Of a stretch of 64,000 bases of DNA, positions 28,206 to 38,723 are shown piece after piece (position 1 is the first letter of the stretch; each line of letters starts with the position of its first letter). Origin of the DNA: Corynebacterium silvaticum. GTDB taxonomy: Bacteria > Actinomycetota > Actinomycetes > Mycobacteriales > Mycobacteriaceae. A program made the position numbers and the translations under genes. The notes under the pieces were generated by a model. It made no database searches, was not told where the DNA came from, and saw only the letters and a list, made by a program, of their open reading frames with translations. The stretch is from contig NZ_SDQO02000004.1 of NCBI RefSeq assembly GCF_004382825.2, positions 1 through 64,000 of the forward strand, in the 5' to 3' direction.

Positions 28206-29329
28206 GCCATACCTGCTAAACGCGCACGCCTGACGACGTCGGGTAGCTGTTGTACAAGCTTCTCGACGTCCGCCTCCTCCGTTGTCCGGCCAAGAGTAAA
28301 GCGAATGGTGCTGCGTGCAATTTTTTCTTCCACCCCTGCGGCCAAAAGAACATGGCTGGCCCTGTTCACCCCGTTTGAACATGCTGAGCCAGTGGATGCT
28401 TCCAAACCAAACGAATCCAGAAGCATAATGAGGCTGTCGCCTTCTGCTCCAGGGAAAGACATGTGAAGGTGCCCTGGCAATGCATCGTGGGGGGTGTGCA
28501 CCACAACGTTATCGATCGTTTCTAGGATGCGACTGCGAAGCTCGTTGCGCAATGCTGTCACTCTGCGTTGTTCCTGCTCCATCTCGGCTACTGCTTCAGA
28601 CAAAGCCGCAGCTGTAGCCGCAGCCCCAGCCACATCCACGGTTCCAGATCTGATACCGCGTTCTTGCCCACCACCATGGAAAATAGGACGAGGAGCAGGC
28701 GAGCGTCGCGCCAACAACACACCAACGCCCCGAGGCCCACCAAATTTGTGGGCACTCGCCGCAAGTGTGGTCGCCCCAAGCTCATGAAAATTCACGGGAA
28801 GATGCCCAACCACTTGCACTGCATCAACATGGAGAGGCGTGCCGGCAGCGGCAGCAGATGAAGCCACGTTGTGGATCGGCTGTATCGCCCCAGTCTCGTT
28901 ATTCGCCCACATCACCGCGGCCACAGCAGCGGGTTCTTCCAACGCCGAAAGATCCGAGATAATCCCGTCTGTTCCGATAGGAAGCATGTCTACGTTGGCT
29001 CCACGCGCCTCAAGATATTTCAGCGTCTCAAGAACCGCCGGGTGTTCTATTCCCGTACTAACGATCCTGCGAAGAGAACTGGCCTGCCATAGCCCTGCAA
29101 CACCGATGTTGTCCGACTCTGTACCGGAACCAGTGAATAGGACCTCAATGGGCTCGCACCCGAGCAACTCAGCGATTTCCTCACGCGCGGTGTCAAGGAC
29201 GCTCCGCGCCGCACGCCCCGAACCATATTGGCTTGCTGGATTAACCAGATGAGCATTGTCTAGCCAAGCGTCTCGCGCAACCTTGCGGATTGGCGTGGTT
29301 GCGGCATGATCAAAATAACTCGACTGCAT
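28202..29329 (-). CDS. iscS: Cysteine desulfurase (IscS/NifS-like)
   Basis: This PLP enzyme converts cysteine to alanine and a protein persulfide. The 375-residue product starts 'SSYFDHAATTPIRK'. It has the PLP Lys in 'LAASAHKFGGPRGVGVL' and the persulfide Cys in 'EASTGSACSNGVNRASHVL'. It most likely supplies sulfur to MnmA, encoded nearby on the same strand, and perhaps to Fe-S clusters. The ATG at 29329 is chosen over the open frame to 29515, which crosses the terminator hairpin. Confidence 0.95.
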   Translation of the reverse strand: MQSSYFDHAATTPIRKVARDAWLDNAHLVNPASQYGSGRAARSVLDTAREEIAELLGCEPIEVLFTGSGTESDNIGVAGLWQASSLRRIVSTGIEHPAVLETLKYLEARGANVDMLPIGTDGIISDLSALEEPAAVAAVMWANNETGAIQPIHNVASSAAAAGTPLHVDAVQVVGHLPVNFHELGATTLAASAHKFGGPRGVGVLLARRSPAPRPIFHGGGQERGIRSGTVDVAGAAATAAALSEAVAEMEQEQRRVTALRNELRSRILETIDNVVVHTPHDALPGHLHMSFPGAEGDSLIMLLDSFGLEASTGSACSNGVNRASHVLLAAGVEEKIARSTIRFTLGRTTEEADVEKLVQQLPDVVRRARLAGMA

Positions 29330-29393
29330 GGGGGCTGATTCTACTCGGCGCTGCACTCCGGGTAGAAAGCCGGTTCCCTGTTGACACAAAAAT

Positions 29394-29425
29394 ATGCCGA
29401 GTCCCTGTGGTACAAGACTCGGCAT
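29394..29425 (-). terminator. Terminator hairpin between etfA and iscS
   Basis: The 9-bp arms atgccgagt and actcggcat pair across a 14-base loop. On the minus strand an A/T-rich stretch (ATATTTTTGTG) follows, fitting termination of the etfBA operon. Confidence 0.8.
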
Positions 29426-29447
29426 ACTGTGAATCACAGCCGTATTT

Positions 29448-30404
29448 CTAGGCTTTCCGCTGAGCAATCTCCTGGACAAGCAGCGGGGTGATTTCATGAA
29501 TATCTCCCACCACACCTAGGTCTGCGATGGAGAAGAACGGAGCATCCTCATCATTGTTGATGACGATAATCTTCTTAGAAGTCTGCATTCCAGACGTGTG
29601 CTGAATAGCGCCAGAGATGCCGAGGCCAATGTAAACATCGGGAGAGACGGTAACGCCTGTTTGCCCGATCTGGTACTGCGCCGAGTAATACCCCAGGTCA
29701 ACAGCATCGCGGGTAGCACCCACAGCCCCGCCGAGAGCGTCGGCAAGCGGCTCGACGATAGAACCAAAGTTCTCCGCAGATTCCACTCCGCGGCCGCCTG
29801 CCACGACGACCTTCGCGCTGGTCAGATCCGGGCGGTCACCCTTAACCGCTGGAGTAAAGGAGGTTACTTTTACGTCTTTCACAGCTGCCGTGGGGATCTC
29901 CATGACAGATACGGTTCCAGCTGCCGGAGCAGGCACAGCCTCCACGCTTCCGGGACGCAATGTGTAAATCGGGCTTGCTCCCCCGACTGCAGCGGACACG
30001 TCGACAGTATCGCCAAACACAGAAAGATGCGCGGTCCTATCGGGGTTAATTCCGACCACATCGCACAACACGCCAGAGGCAAGGCGCGCAGCAAGGCGTC
30101 CCGCGATTTCATTACCGTGGACCCCTGCGTCCAAAAGAATCGGACCCGGCGCGGCTGCTGCAAGCATCGACAGCGCATCTGCCTGCGGGATCACGATGCG
30201 AGAATCCACGTCGGCGGCCTGCGCCGCAACGATGGAGCTGGCGCCAAGCTCGGCCAGCTTAGACACGAGCGGTTCATGAGTCCCCGGGGTGCCTACGACG
30301 ACGGCCGTGACGTCGCCAAGCACTCGTGCAGCGGTGAAAAGCTCTCCTGTTGCGGGAAGAACCTGTCCATCGGCGTGTTCGACAAGTACGTAAACAGTTG
30401 ACAT
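29448..30404 (-). CDS. etfA: Electron transfer flavoprotein subunit alpha
   Basis: EtfA with EtfB accepts electrons from acyl-CoA and related dehydrogenases and passes them to the quinone pool. The 318-residue protein has the C-terminal FAD-binding domain with 'VVAGGRGVESAENFG', 'YQIGQTGVTVSPDVYIGLGI' and 'IIVINNDEDAPFFSIADLG'. It is preceded by AAAGGAG and follows etfB by 20 bases. Confidence 0.95.
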   Translation of the reverse strand: MSTVYVLVEHADGQVLPATGELFTAARVLGDVTAVVVGTPGTHEPLVSKLAELGASSIVAAQAADVDSRIVIPQADALSMLAAAAPGPILLDAGVHGNEIAGRLAARLASGVLCDVVGINPDRTAHLSVFGDTVDVSAAVGGASPIYTLRPGSVEAVPAPAAGTVSVMEIPTAAVKDVKVTSFTPAVKGDRPDLTSAKVVVAGGRGVESAENFGSIVEPLADALGGAVGATRDAVDLGYYSAQYQIGQTGVTVSPDVYIGLGISGAIQHTSGMQTSKKIIVINNDEDAPFFSIADLGVVGDIHEITPLLVQEIAQRKA

Positions 30405-30424
30405 TGTCTGTTCTTCTCCTTTGT

Positions 30425-31219
30425 TTAGATGAGCTTCTCAGCGGCTAGGAAGTCTGCGATAGCAGCGGCTGCTGTGCGTGGGTCGGTGTTGATCACGTCG
30501 CCACCTTGGCGGGCCGAGCGCTCCGTGGCTGCGGTAACAGCGGTGGCGGCATGTGCAAGCCCCACGTGTTCTGGGGCGACTCCTATGGACACCAAGTTAA
30601 ACTGCTGAATTTCGGCCTTTTTAGCAGCCATGATGCCCTTGAAGTTAGGGAATCGAGGCTTATCCGCTTTTTCTGTGACAGCCACGATCGCAGGAAGCGT
30701 TGTTTCAAGAGCGAAGTCACCGTCATAGGTCTCCCTGATACCGCTGATGGTGTTCCCCGACAGGGTAATCTCACGCATGCTGGTGAGAGCGGGCTGCTGA
30801 CGATATTCGCTGAGTATTCCGGGAACTGCTCCCATAGCGCCGTCGGAAGAGGCGGAGCCTGCAACGATGAGCGCGACATCTGGGATCTGGTTAATTGCGT
30901 TATTTAGTGCCCATGCGGTTCCCAAAACATCAGAGCCCGCGAGCGCGTCATCCGAGAGAAGAATCGCCTGATCGGCTCCCATAGCGAGCGCCTTGCGCAA
31001 TGCTTCCTCGGAGCCTGCCGGGCCGGCGGAAAGGGCGACTACCGTATAACCAGCATCTGGATTGGACTCTTTAAGCCGCAGCGCTTGTTCCACCGCGTAC
31101 TCGTTAATCTCATCGATCACAGAATCAACGTTGACGCGATCAAGGGTGAAATCACTCTCAAGCTTCTTTGTTGACCACGTATCGGGAACATTTTTGACCA
31201 GAGCCACGATTGCGGGCAT
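30425..31219 (-). CDS. etfB: Electron transfer flavoprotein subunit beta
   Basis: The 264-residue subunit begins 'PAIVALVKNVPDT'. It has the family elements 'INEYAVEQALRLKE' and 'RKALAMGADQAILLSD', and the AMP-binding loop region 'LIVAGSASSDGAMGAVPGIL'. The ATG at 31219 is preferred because AAGGGA lies 8 bases upstream. It is the first gene of the etfBA operon. Confidence 0.95.
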   Translation of the reverse strand: MPAIVALVKNVPDTWSTKKLESDFTLDRVNVDSVIDEINEYAVEQALRLKESNPDAGYTVVALSAGPAGSEEALRKALAMGADQAILLSDDALAGSDVLGTAWALNNAINQIPDVALIVAGSASSDGAMGAVPGILSEYRQQPALTSMREITLSGNTISGIRETYDGDFALETTLPAIVAVTEKADKPRFPNFKGIMAAKKAEIQQFNLVSIGVAPEHVGLAHAATAVTAATERSARQGGDVINTDPRTAAAAIADFLAAEKLI

Positions 31220-31335
31220 CGGTGTCATCCCTTCTTTTCTTCTCTCAGGGCAGGAGTCGAGGTGACGTCCCTACCGAAAATCGAAACAGTCTCTTGTTTT
31301 ATCTCGCGTCTCGACGACGCACACCTTGGGCAAGT

Positions 31336-32549
31336 CTAGTGCACAAAAGTACGGGGTGGTTCATCTGCGCACTCACGGGCCTCACAAATAAGCCCAACTC
31401 CTTGAGAACCGATGCGAGTACACAACACCGCCATGGGCCGCTTGCCTTTAAGTCCGAGCTTCTTTCTTAGTACATCCGGGTCCACGTCTACTCCGCGTAC
31501 AAGGATCTCTAGGCTTCCACAATCGTGCTTTTTTAATGCAGCTTTGAGCTTTTTCAACGGTACGGATTCCACAAAAGCAAAACCACTGCGTCCCTCTGGA
31601 ATCACATCACCCGTCAGGTATGCGATCCGCTCATCTAGCATCCACAGTCCCTCGCGCCGGGCATAATGGCGTACCAGCCCTGATCTCACCACCGCACCGT
31701 CGGGGTCGATGAGATATTTCCCTGGGGCGTCCGCGCCGACATCGGAAGGCATAAGATCAGTAATTTTGTCTACGCGATGACTATCGGTGAGGTCTTCTGT
31801 TTTCGATGTGGTTATGAGAAGCGCCTCGCGAGTTTCTCCATCGCTCAATCCTGCTGTGTATAAGCAGGCCTCTTTTACTCCCCCCCGTTCACGCTTGCCA
31901 CGCTCACGAGTCCGTCCCACTCTGAGAAGTCAAGGCCCGGGGCGCATTTGATAGACAGCTCATGCCCCTGCCAGGTCTCTACGAGACTGGGAAGTGGCGG
32001 AATGAGTTGCGTCGGAGAAGTGATTCTTCGGCCACCGGCCCGGCGCGCGGGATCGGCCACAATGAAGCTTTCGCTTGTCGACGCCGGCCTGAGGGCGTCT
32101 GCTCGCGAGTAGAGAGCACGCGGCTCGTTAGACTGGGCCATCAACAAGCGGGCCTGATCGAGATCGCTGCCGTGATAGCCCACCCCGGCGTCGATAAGCG
32201 CGGCCCCCTCGGCGCCAATCGAACACGTGACATCGTGGACCAGCCCCTGGGGACAATGCGCAGCAATCCTTTCAGCCCTGCGTTGGGCTACCACGAGTGG
32301 AGTTGCTTGCTGTGCTGATTCGTGGCACATAAGCCACTGGCTAGGAAGTTTTCCTTTAGCCGCAGATCGGGAACTCACCAGTTCCATCACTGCACGTCCG
32401 TAGTCGCCAAATTCGGAACGGAAGAAAGCGCTGTCTTTGATGGCGCTTTCTTTGGTCATGGGGTGGTCTGCCGTCAGGCGTCGTTCTGCATCGGCGATTT
32501 TTTCCTCGTGGGCAACGAGGAAGCGCACCTCAGCGGGATGAAAACTCAC
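31336..32549 (-). pseudogene. THUMP-like class I SAM methyltransferase, frameshifted at a G7 tract
   Basis: The first 224 codons (GTG at 32549 to TAA at 31875) encode the methyltransferase part, with the SAM loop 'DVTCSIGAEGAALIDAG' and the 'VADPARRAGGRR' motif. The second part (to 31336) encodes the THUMP-like C-terminal domain, from 'VKEACLYTAGLS' to 'ADEPPRTFVH'. The two frames meet at a run of seven G on the coding strand (31880-31886). A run of 5 or 8 G would join them into one protein of about 404 residues. So the gene is either broken or switchable by slippage at the tract. The substrate is unknown. Confidence 0.82.
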
Positions 32550-32566
32550 GTGTAGGGCTATCTTTC

Positions 32567-33373
32567 TTAAAAACGTTTGGGAGGAACATACGTGAAAAAC
32601 TCTTCGTAGAGAGGATCGTACTCAGGGATGCCCTTATAAGGCTTCATATCCGCTTTTCTCAAATGAGTGAGCAGGTCGGTCACGCAGTCGAACTGGTTCA
32701 GGGTCCATAGTTGCGCCCATGTGGGAAAGACTAGGCGTAAGAGCCCTGCCCTCCAGCCGTCCAAGATGAGCTCGGGGGAAAACCATCCGGTGGATGCCGC
32801 CTCACTGGTGTTTCCGTCCGGTTCTTGTCCTGGGGGTTGGACAGCGACGAAGGAAAACATGTCAAACCGGCGTTCGTCCTCATCGGGGCTCACCCACCTG
32901 GTCGAGGGGCGTAGCAACTCTGATCGCAGCATCAATCCGTTGCGTTCTAGCACCTGGGAGAGGGAAAGTCGGTGGCTTTCTAAAGCCAAGCGCTGCGAAT
33001 GATAGGGAGTGGCATCCAAAATCGGGCGGCCATCTGCGTGCGAGGCAAGAAGGGTGCCGGTTTCCTCAAAAAGTTCGCGTACCGCAGCAAATAGTAGCGC
33101 TCGGGCTCTATTGCGATTAGTTCCTAACACTCGGGCCCAATGCATCAGGCTTGGGCCACCAAAAGTGTCATAAGGGGCATCTTCATGGCTCAGCTCAAAA
33201 TCGCGAGCGTCAACGCCACCGCCAGGGAAAACGGTGGTGTTGGGGAACGTGGGCATAGAAGACACGCGCTCTTGCACGTACACTTCCATGCCTAGCGGCG
33301 AGTCGCGAACCATCAATACGGTGACAGCAAGCTTGGCGCCGCCAAGGCCCAACATCTCCTCAGGTTCGTGCAT
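32567..33373 (-). CDS. NUDIX hydrolase family protein
   Basis: The 268-residue protein has a Nudix box spread over 'VFPGGGVDARDFEL' and 'LLFAAVRELFEETGTLL' (the REx2EExG core), with an insertion between the Gly and Glu parts. Long members with this insertion are common in actinobacteria and act on nucleoside diphosphate-type or CoA-type substrates; the substrate here is unknown. The ATG at 33373 follows a GGGGG run. A GTG at 33385 is an alternative start. Confidence 0.85.
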   Translation of the reverse strand: MHEPEEMLGLGGAKLAVTVLMVRDSPLGMEVYVQERVSSMPTFPNTTVFPGGGVDARDFELSHEDAPYDTFGGPSLMHWARVLGTNRNRARALLFAAVRELFEETGTLLASHADGRPILDATPYHSQRLALESHRLSLSQVLERNGLMLRSELLRPSTRWVSPDEDERRFDMFSFVAVQPPGQEPDGNTSEAASTGWFSPELILDGWRAGLLRLVFPTWAQLWTLNQFDCVTDLLTHLRKADMKPYKGIPEYDPLYEEFFTYVPPKRF

Positions 33374-33474
33374 GATCACCCCCACGATGCGCTCTGCAAT
33401 CGTTCTCGTAGCCTGTGAACAAACAACGCATTACTGCTGTTTACCGCCAGTTGTTGAATGGTCTAGCAACAAGT

Positions 33475-34344
33475 CTACTTGCGATGCCTCGTTGCGCGTC
33501 TTTGCCGTCGGGCAAAATACCGACCATCTATCTTATCCACAGCGATCGGCTGGTGGAACGCCCTCGTCAGGTTTTCACTAGTGATCACATCGTCAATGAG
33601 GCCTTGTGCCACCACGGCACCTTCGTCGAGAAGCAAAGCATGCGTAAACCCAGGAGGAACTTCTTCCACATGGTGAGTAATCATGACGATTGCCGGTGCA
33701 TCGGCGTCCATCGCGAGCTCGCCAAGATAAGCCACCAGGTCTTCCCTGCCGCCGAGATCCATGCCAACCGTTGGTTCGTCGAGAAGCAAAAGCTCCGGGT
33801 TGGTCATCAGCGCGCGAGCTACCAAGACCCGCTTGCGCTCGCCCTCGCTCAGCGTGCCCCAGGTTTGATCTGCAAGGTGATAGGCGCCGACTTGCTCTAA
33901 AATTTCCGTAGCTCGCCCCAGGTCCCACTCTTCATATTCTTCTCGCCAGCGACCCAAAATCGCATAGCCTGCGGAGATAACCAGGTCAGACACTTTTTCA
34001 TCCGCTGGGATTCGATTGCCCAGAGCGGACGAGGAGACACCAATCATTGCACGCAGATCGCGCATGTCAGTCCGACCGAGTTGTTCCCCCATAATCCAAA
34101 GCTTTCCTTTGGAGGGAAATTCCTCGGCGGCAGCCATGCGAATCAACGTGGTTTTTCCGGCGCCATTCGGCCCCAAAATCACCCATCGCTCATCGAGCTC
34201 AACCTGCCATTCAACAGGACCAACCAATGTTTTACCGCCACGTTTGAATTCCACCTCGGAAAAGTCGAGGAGTAGATCAGGGTTACGGGGCTCGATCTCA
34301 GCGTTTGTCATGCCTTCCATCATGACGGATTTCTCACTGTCCAT
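33475..34344 (-). CDS. Stand-alone ABC transporter ATP-binding protein
   Basis: The 289-residue protein is a single ABC ATPase with Walker A 'LGPNGAGKTTLIRMAA', signature 'LSEGERKRVLVARAL', Walker B 'LLLLDEPTVGMDLGG' and His switch 'VMITHHVEEVPPGF'. No permease or binding-protein gene is adjacent, as for the YlmA/ModF-like ATPases. It may have a non-transport role or serve a distant permease. Starts further down, such as the ATG at 34311, are possible. Confidence 0.88.
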   Translation of the reverse strand: MDSEKSVMMEGMTNAEIEPRNPDLLLDFSEVEFKRGGKTLVGPVEWQVELDERWVILGPNGAGKTTLIRMAAAEEFPSKGKLWIMGEQLGRTDMRDLRAMIGVSSSALGNRIPADEKVSDLVISAGYAILGRWREEYEEWDLGRATEILEQVGAYHLADQTWGTLSEGERKRVLVARALMTNPELLLLDEPTVGMDLGGREDLVAYLGELAMDADAPAIVMITHHVEEVPPGFTHALLLDEGAVVAQGLIDDVITSENLTRAFHQPIAVDKIDGRYFARRQRRATRHRK

Positions 34345-34417
34345 GTGGAAGTGACACAGGTGAACTACGCTTTAAAGATAGGTAACCCATCGACACCAGG
34401 AAGCGAGCACTGCTGAA

Positions 34418-36433
34418 GTGACAGGAAGACTTGCCATCGAAGACGTACGCCCACGCATATCGGGAGGATCGCAGCCTTCCAAAGCTGTAGTCGGAGAGAT
34501 GATTCCCGTGAGTGCCCTCGTATGGTGTGAAGGCCACGACGCGGTGTCGGCAACGCTCAACGTCACCTCCCCGAGCGGCCAGGTGACTCGTACGATCATG
34601 ACCCCCGCTCCCTTCGACCAAGACAAGCTGTTTTCCAGCTTTGTCCCCGATGCGATGGGAACGTGGAGCTTTCAGGTCGATGCGTGGTCCGATCCTATGC
34701 GCACCTGGCGCCATGCGGTGATAGCAAAAATTGAGGTAGGACAAGACGAAGACGATCTTTTTAATGATTTAGAACACGGAGCTCAGCTCTTTGAAAAAGC
34801 CGCTGCGCAGGCACCGAAGTCCGCTGCACACAAGCTTTTTGCTGTGGCTGATTCTCTGCGTTCCAGCCAACCACTGTGGGCTCGCGTGGCACCAGCGCTG
34901 AGCAAGGAGATTCATTCCATTCTCCGCGAGCATCCCGTACGGGAGCTGCTTACCCGAGGACAAAGCCATACCGTGCTGGTAGAACGCCGCGATGCGCAGT
35001 TCAGCTCATGGTATGAGCTCTTCCCTAGATCTACTGGGGGCTGGGATGCTGATGGGACCCCCGTGCACGGCACGTTTTCTACCACGGCCCAAGCTCTTAA
35101 GCGAGTAGCGGCCATGGGCTTTGATACCGTCTATTTCCCTCCTATTCATCCCATTGGTTACATCCACCGAAAAGGGAAAAACAACACCCTGATCGCTGAG
35201 TCTGATGACGTCGGCTCGCCATGGGCAATCGGTTCCGCTGACGGCGGACACGACGCAGTACACCCACAGCTAGGAACGCTCAAAGACTTTCAAGACTTAG
35301 TGTCCACAGCCGAGAAACTCGGTCTTAACATTGCGCTTGATCTCGCGTTGCAGGCAGCCCCCGACCACCCCTGGGCGCGTACCCACCAGGACTTTTTTAC
35401 GGTGCTTGCCGACGGCACAATCGCATATGCAGAAAATCCTCCCAAAAAATATCAGGATATTTACCCGCTGAATTTTGATAACAATAAGTCGGCTATCTAC
35501 GCAGAACTCAAGCGCATCGTTCTGTTCTGGATTGCACAAGGCGTGACGGTATTCCGCGTTGATAATCCGCATACAAAACCTGCCAACTTCTGGGAATGGC
35601 TCATCAGTACCATCCATGACACGCATCCTGAGGTCATCTTCCTAGCGGAAGCCTTTACCCGCCCGGCGCGGCTTTATGGGCTTGGCAAGCTTGGCTTCAC
35701 CCAGTCTTATACGTATTTTACGTGGCGTACCACCAAGACTGAGCTGGAAGAGTTTGGTACTGAGATAGCCGCGATGGCGGATTCCTCTCGCCCCAATCTT
35801 TTTGTTAACACTCCAGACATCTTGCATGAGAGCCTGCAGCATGGCGGGCGTGCCATGTTTGCGATCCGGGCAGCCCTTGCCTCCACATTGTCTCCGCTGT
35901 GGGGAGTGTACTCCGGGTTTGAGCTCTATGAGCACGAGGCAGTTTCAGCTGGCAGCGAAGAATACCTGGACTCTGAGAAGTATGAACTTCGTCCACGCGA
36001 CTTCGCCGCAGCCCTCGAACAGGGAAATTCCCTCGAGCCCTACCTTGGCACGCTCAATGCAATCCGGCGCGCACACCCTGCCTTACAACAGCTTCGGGTT
36101 ATTGACTTCCACAACACCGATAATGACAACATCATTGCTTATAGCAAAGTCGATCCCGTGTCTGGCGACGCCATCCTCGTGGTGATCAATCTGGATCCTG
36201 AACACGCCCATGCAGCCACCGTGGACCTCACCATGAGCGCTATCGGACGTGATGACACCGATCACTTCACTGTCACAGATTTAGTTACAGGTGCTCAATT
36301 CCCTTGGAACAAACGCACCTATGTCCGGCTAGATCCCTGCGCAGACGTCGCCCACATCCTGCAGCTTCCCGTTGTGGATGAAAACAAACGTGAAGCACTC
36401 TCCTGGCGCACGCCCACCGACTATTCCAACTAA
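34418..36433 (+). CDS. glgE: Alpha-1,4-glucan:maltose-1-phosphate maltosyltransferase
   Basis: GlgE transfers maltose from maltose 1-phosphate to growing alpha-1,4-glucans. The 671-residue GH13 protein has an N-terminal beta domain, 'YFPPIHPIGYIHRKGKNN', the nucleophile Asp in 'TVFRVDNPHTKP', the acid Glu in 'VIFLAEAFTRP' and 'FVNTPDILHE' (transition-state Asp). It starts with GTG at 34418. The branching enzyme gene follows after 31 bases, so both form the GlgE-pathway operon. Confidence 0.96.
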   Translation: MTGRLAIEDVRPRISGGSQPSKAVVGEMIPVSALVWCEGHDAVSATLNVTSPSGQVTRTIMTPAPFDQDKLFSSFVPDAMGTWSFQVDAWSDPMRTWRHAVIAKIEVGQDEDDLFNDLEHGAQLFEKAAAQAPKSAAHKLFAVADSLRSSQPLWARVAPALSKEIHSILREHPVRELLTRGQSHTVLVERRDAQFSSWYELFPRSTGGWDADGTPVHGTFSTTAQALKRVAAMGFDTVYFPPIHPIGYIHRKGKNNTLIAESDDVGSPWAIGSADGGHDAVHPQLGTLKDFQDLVSTAEKLGLNIALDLALQAAPDHPWARTHQDFFTVLADGTIAYAENPPKKYQDIYPLNFDNNKSAIYAELKRIVLFWIAQGVTVFRVDNPHTKPANFWEWLISTIHDTHPEVIFLAEAFTRPARLYGLGKLGFTQSYTYFTWRTTKTELEEFGTEIAAMADSSRPNLFVNTPDILHESLQHGGRAMFAIRAALASTLSPLWGVYSGFELYEHEAVSAGSEEYLDSEKYELRPRDFAAALEQGNSLEPYLGTLNAIRRAHPALQQLRVIDFHNTDNDNIIAYSKVDPVSGDAILVVINLDPEHAHAATVDLTMSAIGRDDTDHFTVTDLVTGAQFPWNKRTYVRLDPCADVAHILQLPVVDENKREALSWRTPTDYSN

Positions 36434-36464
36434 TTCTCATCGTTGAAAGGATCCCACCATCCCC

Positions 36465-38663
36465 ATGATTTCTTCTTCCGATCCCGTCCGTATCGACGAT
36501 GATGTTCTCGGTCGGCTGCGGTATTGCCAATTCCACGACCCTCACGCGGTCTACGGCTGCCACCCTATCGACGACTCCCACGCCGTCATTCGCACCCGCC
36601 AACTTGGGGCAGAGGCCGTCACAGTCACGCTGACAGACGGGTCAACACACGTACTATCTCCCATCGGCGACGATATCTTCGCAGCAAGTGTAGACGCATC
36701 GTTGGCCACTGATTATCGCCTCAACGTCTCGTGGGCCGGAGACAAGACGTTGACCACCGCCGACCCTTATCATTTCCTTCCTACTCTGGGGGAACTAGAT
36801 ATCCACCTCATCCGAGAAGGAAGGCACGAACGTCTCTGGGATGTCCTAGGCGCGCACGTTCGTACTTTTAGCACGGAACTAGGCAACGTCACAGGCACCT
36901 CCTTTGCCGTATGGGCCCCCAATGCCACGGGCGTTGCCGTCGTTGGCAATTTCTGTGGCTGGAACCCTAATCAGTACCCCATGCGCTCTCTGGGAGACTC
37001 GGGTGTCTGGGAACTGTTCGTCCCTGGCATTCAGGCTGGAGAAGTGTACAAGTATGCAATTCATACTCGGGAGGGGCACCGGATCGACAAAGCCGACCCG
37101 CTAGCGCGCCACGCAGAGGTAGCCCCTGCTACGGGTTCCATCGTCGCGGATTCCGGTTATGAGTGGCAAGACGCCGACTGGATATCCAAGCGTGCTACTC
37201 GCGACCATGCCGCTCAACCGATGAGTATCTACGAATGCCACTTGGGTTCGTGGCGAGAAAATCGAACCTATAAGGACCTCGCATCGGAGCTCGTCGACTA
37301 TGTTTCTTCTCTCGGATACACCCACGTAGAGTTCCTCCCAGTCGCCGAGCATCCCTTTGGCGGATCCTGGGGATACCAAGTCTCCGGCTATTATGCTCCC
37401 ACGTCGCGATGGGGAACCCCCGATGAGCTTCGCATGCTTATCGACGCTTTCCACCGCGCTGGTATCGGAGTCATCATGGACTGGGTCCCCGCGCATTTCC
37501 CCAAAGACTCCTTTGCTCTCGGGCGCTTCGACGGCCAGCCTCTCTATGAACACCCCGACTGGCGTCGAGGAGAACAAAAGGATTGGGGCACCTATGTCTT
37601 TGATTTTGGGCGCAATGAAGTCCGCAACTTCCTTGTAGCTAATGCCCTGTATTGGATAGATGAATTCCATGTCGACGGCCTGCGCGTGGATGCTGTTGCC
37701 TCCATGCTCTATCTTGATTACTCCCGCGAGGCCGGCGAATGGCTGCCCAATATCTATGGGGGCCGAGAGAATCTAGAAGCAGTGCAATTCTTGCAAGAAA
37801 TGAACGCCACTGTGCATAAGACGTTCCCCGGTGTTCTTACCATCGCAGAAGAGTCCACCTCATGGCCCGGAGTCACCACTCCTACTGACCACAATGGCCT
37901 TGGTTTTAGCATGAAGTGGAACATGGGCTGGATGAACGACACCCTCGAATACTTCTCCCTAGACCCCATACACCGGGCTTATCACCACAACGAGATCACG
38001 TTCTCCATGGTCTATGCCTATTCAGAACGCTTTGTGCTTCCCTTTAGCCACGATGAAGTAGTCCACGGCAAGGGATCACTGTGGACGCGGATGCCTGGCG
38101 ACGCATGGAATAAAGCCAGCGGGCTACGCACCCTCTACGCCTACATGTATGCCCATCCAGGCAAAAAACTGTTGTTCCAGGGTCAAGAGTTCGGTCAAGT
38201 GATGGAATGGTCCGAAGGTCGTTCTCTTGACTGGGACAACCTCGTCGGTTGGGAAGGCGCGTACCACGAGGGACTCATCAAACTCATCCGCGATCTCAAC
38301 TTTGTGTACCAAGATAATCCTGCGCTCTATACCCAGGACAATGGTCCTGAGGGCTTTAGCTGGTCTAAGTCCAATGATGCAGACAACAACGTCTTGTCTT
38401 TCATCCGATATGGATCTACCGGAGAAAAGATTCTTGCAGTATTTAACTTTGGCGGTAGCTCCCAGCCGCATTACAAGTTGGGGGTGCCAGAAGGCGGACG
38501 TTGGGAATGCATACTCAACACCGACGCCGGCGTATATGAAGGCGCTAACAACCTTCTGGAACACACCATCACCGCATGGGATACCGAGTGGGACGGATAC
38601 GAGCACTCCCTCACGGTTCATATTCCTGCGATGAGTGGGCAGTTTTATCGCTGGATAGGCTAA
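36465..38663 (+). CDS. glgB: 1,4-alpha-glucan branching enzyme
   Basis: GlgB creates alpha-1,6 branches. The 732-residue protein has two N-terminal beta domains (CBM48, with '[19 protein letters not shown]'). The GH13 core carries the nucleophile in '[18 protein letters not shown]', the acid in '[13 protein letters not shown]' and '[14 protein letters not shown]'. A C-terminal beta domain follows. AAAGGA lies upstream of the ATG. It works with GlgE on the same glucan and is followed by a terminator palindrome. Confidence 0.97.
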   Translation: MISSSDPVRIDDDVLGRLRYCQFHDPHAVYGCHPIDDSHAVIRTRQLGAEAVTVTLTDGSTHVLSPIGDDIFAASVDASLATDYRLNVSWAGDKTLTTADPYHFLPTLGELDIHLIREGRHERLWDVLGAHVRTFSTELGNVTGTSFAVWAPNATGVAVVGNFCGWNPNQYPMRSLGDSGVWELFVPGIQAGEVYKYAIHTREGHRIDKADPLARHAEVAPATGSIVADSGYEWQDADWISKRATRDHAAQPMSIYECHLGSWRENRTYKDLASELVDYVSSLGYTHVEFLPVAEHPFGGSWGYQVSGYYAPTSRWGTPDELRMLIDAFHRAGIGVIMDWVPAHFPKDSFALGRFDGQPLYEHPDWRRGEQKDWGTYVFDFGRNEVRNFLVANALYWIDEFHVDGLRVDAVASMLYLDYSREAGEWLPNIYGGRENLEAVQFLQEMNATVHKTFPGVLTIAEESTSWPGVTTPTDHNGLGFSMKWNMGWMNDTLEYFSLDPIHRAYHHNEITFSMVYAYSERFVLPFSHDEVVHGKGSLWTRMPGDAWNKASGLRTLYAYMYAHPGKKLLFQGQEFGQVMEWSEGRSLDWDNLVGWEGAYHEGLIKLIRDLNFVYQDNPALYTQDNGPEGFSWSKSNDADNNVLSFIRYGSTGEKILAVFNFGGSSQPHYKLGVPEGGRWECILNTDAGVYEGANNLLEHTITAWDTEWDGYEHSLTVHIPAMSGQFYRWIG

Positions 38664-38672
38664 AAACACGAA

Positions 38673-38692
38673 GCCGCCGCATATGCGGCGGC
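38673..38692. terminator. Perfect GC-rich palindrome downstream of glgB
   Basis: The 20-base palindrome gccgccgc-atat-gcggcggc lies 10 bases after the glgB stop and is followed by a TTTT-containing stretch. It can also serve the convergent thioredoxin-like gene. Confidence 0.75.
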
Positions 38693-38723
38693 AGACTGAC
38701 TTTTAACGTCCCATATCGTGTAC

